A program made the translations under genes and the position numbers. A stretch of DNA of 9,834 nt, from NCBI GenBank assembly GCA_947448095.1, contig CANFNN010000090.1, forward strand, positions 1 through 9,834, read 5' to 3'. Below the pieces are notes generated by a model. That model had not been told where the DNA came from. It saw only the letters and a program-made list of their open reading frames with translations, and searched no databases. The stretch is from Bacteriovoracaceae bacterium (GTDB lineage: Bacteria; Bdellovibrionota; Bacteriovoracia; Bacteriovoracales; Bacteriovoracaceae). Shown here piece after piece: positions 6,759 to 9,834 of this stretch. Positions within the stretch are counted from its first letter, which is position 1. Every line of letters begins with the position of its first letter.

Positions 6759-6842
6759 AGGGCTCTCATAGGAAAAGTTAAGGGCCTTATTACATCACAC
6801 TTATCAAGTTCAGCCCATACTTAAGCAAACGTAAGGCATCTT

Positions 6843-6854
6843 AAGTTTAAACTT
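6843..6854. repeat. 12-bp perfect palindrome AAGTTTAAACTT
   Basis: A perfect dyad, centred 20-25 bases upstream of a -10-like GATAAT (6868-6873) in the kinase promoter region. Its position would suit a dimeric regulator. It overlaps the last three bases of the second CTTAAG. Confidence 0.4.
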
Positions 6855-6873
6855 CCTTGGTTTTAATGATAAT
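6846..6873 (+). promoter_or_regulatory. Candidate promoter of the kinase/receiver operon
   Basis: A -35-like TTTAAA (6846-6851, 4/6) and a -10-like GATAAT (6868-6873, 5/6) are separated by 16 bases. It sits about 25 bases before the start codon. The -35 lies within the 12-bp palindrome, so a protein bound there would be expected to repress. Confidence 0.35.
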
Positions 6874-6897
6874 ATGAGCACTTAAGGATATGACTTT

Positions 6898-8391
6898 ATG
6901 AAGCTTCAAAAAGAGTTCGATCATTTATTTGAAAACTTCACCACTGGGGTGGTTTTTCACGATGCCCAATCACAGGTTATTTTTGCAAACCCCGAAGCCT
7001 TACGACTCTTGGGTCTAACAATAGATCAGATGCTTGGGAAAAATGCCACTGATCCCCACTGGCGCTTTATACGGGAAGATGAGTCTTTAATGCCCCTGAA
7101 TGAATTCCCGGTTAATCAAGTCCTGGCCAGTGGCAAACCGATTAAAAATTTAGTTATTGGTATTATCAGGTCAGATCTTACTCGTCCTGTTTGGGCCATG
7201 TGCAACGCCCATCCAGAATTTGATCAGGCGGAGAATATCTACCAAGTCATCGTGAACTTTACCGACGTAACTGATCGCAGAAATGCCACGGATCAGTTAA
7301 AAAGTTCTCTTCAGTTCACCAAAGATCTGATCGGATCCATGAAAGAAGGATTTATTGTTATAGACTCCCAATGGATAATTCAAGACGTGAATCCCGCATT
7401 TTGTCTGATGACAGGCTTCTCGCATGAAGAGCTTGTTGGTCAAAAGATACCCTATCCCTATTGGCCAGCTGAAGAAGTAGATTATCTTAAAGGGGTATGT
7501 GACGCAAAAGTTTTGAAAGTGAGAGAAAGCTTGGAATTAATTTTCATGCGAAAAGATGGAACTCGCTTTCCCATAATCGCGAGCCCCTCCCTCGTGAAAA
7601 ACGCTAAGGGTGAAATCGTTAGTTATATTTCAAGCATCACAGATATTTCTGAAAGAAAAGAGGCCGAATTAAAAATCAAAGCGGCTTTAGAGGAATCTAA
7701 ATCGGCAGCGATTATTAAATCGCGTTTTCTAGATACCGCGGCTCATGAACTTCGTACTCCTGTGAGTGCCTTTTCGCTTCTTTTGCAACTGACTCAAAAA
7801 AAACTCGAGCAAGGAATAGCAGTCGAAATGCCGATTTTAATCAGGATGCGAAAACAAGTCGACCGCATCTCTGATTTGGTTGTAGAGCTAATGGATGTCT
7901 CTCGCCTTGAGCGAGGAGTACTGAATTTAAAACTGAAAAAAACCGATATCGCTTCCATGATTGCAAGCTGCCTAGATGATTTTAGGCTGCGTGCTCCCAA
8001 AAGACCTATGCATTTCATCCAACCAGAACATCCTATCGAAATTACCATCGATCCCCTCAGGATCAATCAAGTCATTTCTAATTTAATCGACAATGCACTC
8101 AAATATTCCTTTGAGGACACGCCGATTAAAGTCTCGATTACAACAACTCAAACTCACTTATGTGTCTCCGTAAAAGACCAAGGACACGGAATAACCGAAG
8201 AAAAACAAAAAGATCTTTTTGCACCTTTCTCTCGAGGTTCTGACGACCTAACGGATAAATCTGGTGGTTTAGGTCTGGGTCTGTTCATCTCCCGGGAAAT
8301 CATCACTCTTCATGGAGGAACCATGGGGGTAAGAAGCACTATTGGTGAAGGAAGTACTTTTTATTTTGAACTGCCCTTGGATAAAAAATGA
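6898..8391 (+). CDS. Cytoplasmic PAS-PAS sensor histidine kinase
   Basis: 497 residues with no signal peptide or membrane segment, so a soluble sensor. PAS 1 spans about 8-125 (HDAQSQVIFANPEALRLLG...VNFTDVTDRR). PAS 2 spans about 140-255 (MKEGFIVIDSQWIIQDVNPAF...YISSITDISERKEAE), with the PYPYWP segment common in such domains. HisKA follows (about 273-340) with phospho-acceptor H283 in AAHELRTP. HATPase_c (about 375-494) carries the N box (N395, N399), G1 DQGHGI (427-432), F box FAPFSRG (441-447) and G2 GLGLGL (457-462). All catalytic motifs are intact. AAGGA lies nine bases before the ATG. Its stop overlaps the receiver start (ATGA), so the two form a cognate pair. Known: PAS domains sense ligands, redox or light; neither PAS ligand can be named here. 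Autophosphorylation of H283 and transfer to the downstream receiver is the expected reaction. Confidence 0.95.
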   Translation: MKLQKEFDHLFENFTTGVVFHDAQSQVIFANPEALRLLGLTIDQMLGKNATDPHWRFIREDESLMPLNEFPVNQVLASGKPIKNLVIGIIRSDLTRPVWAMCNAHPEFDQAENIYQVIVNFTDVTDRRNATDQLKSSLQFTKDLIGSMKEGFIVIDSQWIIQDVNPAFCLMTGFSHEELVGQKIPYPYWPAEEVDYLKGVCDAKVLKVRESLELIFMRKDGTRFPIIASPSLVKNAKGEIVSYISSITDISERKEAELKIKAALEESKSAAIIKSRFLDTAAHELRTPVSAFSLLLQLTQKKLEQGIAVEMPILIRMRKQVDRISDLVVELMDVSRLERGVLNLKLKKTDIASMIASCLDDFRLRAPKRPMHFIQPEHPIEITIDPLRINQVISNLIDNALKYSFEDTPIKVSITTTQTHLCVSVKDQGHGITEEKQKDLFAPFSRGSDDLTDKSGGLGLGLFISREIITLHGGTMGVRSTIGEGSTFYFELPLDKK

Positions 8392-8747
8392 ATAAAACTA
8401 TTCTCATTATTGAAGACGAAGAAGAAATCCTCTACACCCTCAGAGATTTTTTAGAAATTGAGGGTTACCAGGTTTTAACTGCGCTGAATGGTTTTGAGGC
8501 AATTCAGTTACTTGAAAAATCAGTGATGCCAAATCTTATTTTGCTGGATATGAAAATGCCGATTATGAATGGCTGGGAATTTGCTGCGGCTTTTTTGGCG
8601 AAATATGATCATCAGTGCCCCATCGTTATTACTACCGCTGCAGGCGACGCCGCTCAAAGGGCCAAAGACATTAATGCGAATGACTGGATCTCCAAACCTT
8701 TTGACTTAGATACTTTGCTCGAAAAAATTAAACAGAATGAGTTATAA
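8388..8747 (+). CDS. Single-domain response regulator (receiver only)
   Basis: 119 residues, only a REC domain. The acidic pair D10/E11 in IIEDEEE, phospho-acceptor D54 in LLDMKMP, switch T83 in ITTAAGD and K103 in ISKPFD are all present, so it should be phosphorylatable. No DNA-binding or enzymatic output domain follows. It acts either by protein contact, in the manner of CheY or Spo0F, or as a relay to a phosphotransfer protein elsewhere. ATG at 8388 overlaps the kinase stop, and GGA lies six bases upstream. Its 3' end overlaps the convergent GTPase gene by 20 bases, so no terminator fits between them. The partner is almost certainly the adjacent kinase. Confidence 0.94.
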   Translation: MNKTILIIEDEEEILYTLRDFLEIEGYQVLTALNGFEAIQLLEKSVMPNLILLDMKMPIMNGWEFAAAFLAKYDHQCPIVITTAAGDAAQRAKDINANDWISKPFDLDTLLEKIKQNEL

Positions 8748-9684
8748 CAGGCGGAGCCCCAAAGCACACCTTGCCCAATTCTCCTGCACGAAAATCCGAA
8801 AGAATTAATTTAAATACGCGCTCTAAATCAGGTAAGCCCTTAGGCAATAAGCAGCCTCTGACACTCGCAATTTTAACGAGCGCTTCATCCACGGTGAGTT
8901 CAAATGAATCAAGTTTGTAGCGCTCAAGAAAAGCTTGAGATTTTTTGCGCAGAAAATATTTCACTAGGTAGCAGGCCGGGTCTTCTTCACCGATGATTTC
9001 ATCAGGAATAGCGTTAATCACACTTAACCAAATTCGGTGCTCTTCATTTTCGACTTCTGGGGGCATGATTCCTGGGGTGTCTAAGAGCTGCAGGTCTTCA
9101 TCAATATTGACCCATAACTGAACCTGAGTTTCACCCGGTTTATCTGCCGTTTTGGTGGCATTACGATTCGCGATTTGATTAATAAAAGTCGATTTTCCCG
9201 TGTTCGGAAGACCTATGATCATTAATTTGTATTTTGTTTTCACGGCCACGGCTTCTGCACTTGAGGCCTGTCTTTTCGATTCAACAATTTTTCGCGCAGT
9301 CGATAAAATCAGCTTGTGAGAACTTTTGTCCAGACAGTTGATGAAAAGAAAAGGGGTTCCTTCTTTAGTAAACCAAGCGTGCCACTTTTCCACCATCACG
9401 GGGTCAGCGAGATTGGTTTTATTAAAAAGAATCAATCGGTTTTTTGCGCCTATATTATCGTTCAAAAATTTGTTTCCAGAAACCAAAGGAACTCTGGCAT
9501 CACGAATTTCAATGACTAAATCCACCATGCCAAGCTTCGATTTGATCTCACGCATCGCCTTGAGCATGTGACCTGGAAACCAGTTAAACGCGGCTTTCGG
9601 CTCGGCTCCAATCTTTACTTTTTTAGGAAGTTCGATTTTTTTCGTGGAGACAGTGACTTTATTAAATTTTTTGTAGGGGGGCAT
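8728..9684 (-). CDS. rbgA: Circularly permuted ribosome-assembly GTPase, RbgA/YlqF family
   Basis: 318 residues with the permuted G-motif order G4-G5-G1-G2-G3 of the YlqF/RbgA family. FNWFPGHMLKAMREI (33-47) is the family signature. G4 is NKTN (88-91), the G5 region is FINCLDKSS (114-122), G1 is GLPNTGKST (158-166), G2 is T186 in PGETQ and G3 is DTPG (202-205). The C-terminal helical domain (about 222-310) is expected to bind rRNA. Known: RbgA drives late 50S subunit assembly in Bacillus subtilis. The G4 aspartate that reads guanine is Asn here (codon AAT on the minus strand), which is unusual. The annotated ATG follows an in-frame TGA two codons upstream and has no well-spaced ribosome site (see 9689-9705). 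A basic 32-residue N-terminal extension precedes the core. The symbol is by family, not proven orthology. Confidence 0.88.
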   Translation of the reverse strand: MPPYKKFNKVTVSTKKIELPKKVKIGAEPKAAFNWFPGHMLKAMREIKSKLGMVDLVIEIRDARVPLVSGNKFLNDNIGAKNRLILFNKTNLADPVMVEKWHAWFTKEGTPFLFINCLDKSSHKLILSTARKIVESKRQASSAEAVAVKTKYKLMIIGLPNTGKSTFINQIANRNATKTADKPGETQVQLWVNIDEDLQLLDTPGIMPPEVENEEHRIWLSVINAIPDEIIGEEDPACYLVKYFLRKKSQAFLERYKLDSFELTVDEALVKIASVRGCLLPKGLPDLERVFKLILSDFRAGELGKVCFGAPPVITHSV

Positions 9685-9698
9685 AGCTCATTTTAGCA

Positions 9699-9705
9699 CC
9701 CTTTT
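9699..9705 (-). promoter_or_regulatory. Ribosome binding site AAAAGGG, spaced for an out-of-frame ATG
   Basis: On the minus strand AAAAGGG lies seven bases before ATG at 9691-9689 but 14 bases before the GTPase ATG at 9684. The better-placed ATG opens a nine-codon frame (MSYAPLQKI, then stop) that runs into the GTPase gene in another frame. Confidence 0.45.
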
Positions 9706-9793
9706 CTTAAATTTGTCCACGTAAATTTAAGCACTTAGAAATCATATCTTTTAAGTCTAAAACTCTTTTGCTAGAGTTCGGTGAAATTTTAAT

Positions 9794-9798
9794 AAGGA
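9794..9798 (+). promoter_or_regulatory. Ribosome binding site for the gene at the right edge
   Basis: AAGGA lies eight bases before TTG at 9807. No ATG or GTG fits the same frame nearby. An imperfect AACTC/GAGTT inverted repeat (9761-9765 with 9774-9778) lies upstream. No convincing promoter was seen between 9685 and 9793. Confidence 0.5.
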
Positions 9799-9806
9799 CA
9801 TACACC

Positions 9807-9834
9807 TTGAGCTTGGAAGTTATTTCAGAATCAG
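9807..9834 (+). CDS. Start of an unidentified gene, cut by the window edge
   Basis: Only nine codons are visible: TTG start, then SLEVISES, open to the edge. The support is a well-spaced AAGGA ribosome site and the position after the divergent GTPase gene. The product cannot be named from so little sequence. A TTG start would match the ATP-grasp-like gene in the same window. Confidence 0.45.

Larger units (their letters stand above)
6820..6886. promoter_or_regulatory. Three CTTAAG hexamers, possible operator region
   Basis: CTTAAG occurs at 6820-6825, 6840-6845 and 6881-6886, spaced 20 and 41 bases, close to two and four helical turns. It lies between the divergent oxygenase and kinase genes. 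The third copy overlaps the ribosome site (AAGGA, 6884-6888) of the kinase. A regulatory role is inferred from spacing and position only. Confidence 0.35.

Noticed and set aside
6890..6901. Three-codon frame ATG-ACT-TTA-TGA overlapping the kinase start
   Set aside because: It lies only one base from the AAGGA site, too close for initiation, so it is probably chance.
1..9834. CRISPR array, tRNA/rRNA genes, insertion sequences or attachment sites
   Set aside because: No regularly spaced repeats, cloverleaf-like sequences, transposase genes or flanking duplications were seen by eye; genes fill nearly all of the window.

Overview
This 9.8 kb window is a dense chromosomal stretch of a Gram-negative bacterium. 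It has moderately low GC by eye, ATGA or TAATG overlaps inside operons, convergent genes whose 3' ends overlap, and frequent TTG/GTG starts. A periplasmic c-type haem protein, a secreted protein-glutaminase-like enzyme, a small secreted Cys-rich protein, a JmjC/cupin_4 oxygenase and a soluble PAS kinase would suit a Bdellovibrionota (Bdellovibrio/Bacteriovorax-like) genome. That placement is inference from gene content and style, with no phylogenetic marker to prove it.

Layout. (1) 1-4437, plus strand: a tightly packed probable operon of four genes. They are the 3' part of a CxxCH haem-binding, helical-repeat protein; an ATP-cone fused to a PD-(D/E)XK nuclease; a metallo-beta-lactamase/beta-CASP nuclease; and a circularly permuted ATP-grasp-like enzyme starting at TTG. 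The first three overlap by 1 and 4 bases; the fourth follows after 21 bases. (2) 4438-5047: a short intergenic region with a plausible sigma70-type promoter, a small secreted six-cysteine protein, and a clear Rho-independent terminator. (3) 5048-5908, plus strand: a secreted protein with the Cys-His-Asp arrangement of protein-glutamine glutaminases. (4) 5865-6758, minus strand: a JmjC/cupin_4 Fe(II)/2-oxoglutarate oxygenase that overlaps the previous gene tail-to-tail. (5) 6759-6897: a divergent intergenic region with three CTTAAG hexamers and a 12-bp perfect palindrome. (6) 6898-8747, plus strand: a cytoplasmic PAS-PAS histidine kinase translationally coupled to a stand-alone receiver. (7) 8728-9684, minus strand: an RbgA/YlqF-type circularly permuted GTPase with an unusual G4 motif (NKTN) and an ambiguous start. 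(8) From 9807: the first nine codons of a further plus-strand gene.

How they may work together: the most suggestive unit is the coupled pair of a nucleotide-sensing (ATP-cone) nuclease and a beta-CASP nuclease, which suggests nucleotide-gated RNA or DNA processing. The kinase/receiver pair is a phosphorelay whose output must lie elsewhere, because the receiver has no effector domain. The remaining genes look like independent units. No tRNA, rRNA, CRISPR array, insertion sequence or attachment site was seen, and no stretch over 300 bases lacks a gene.
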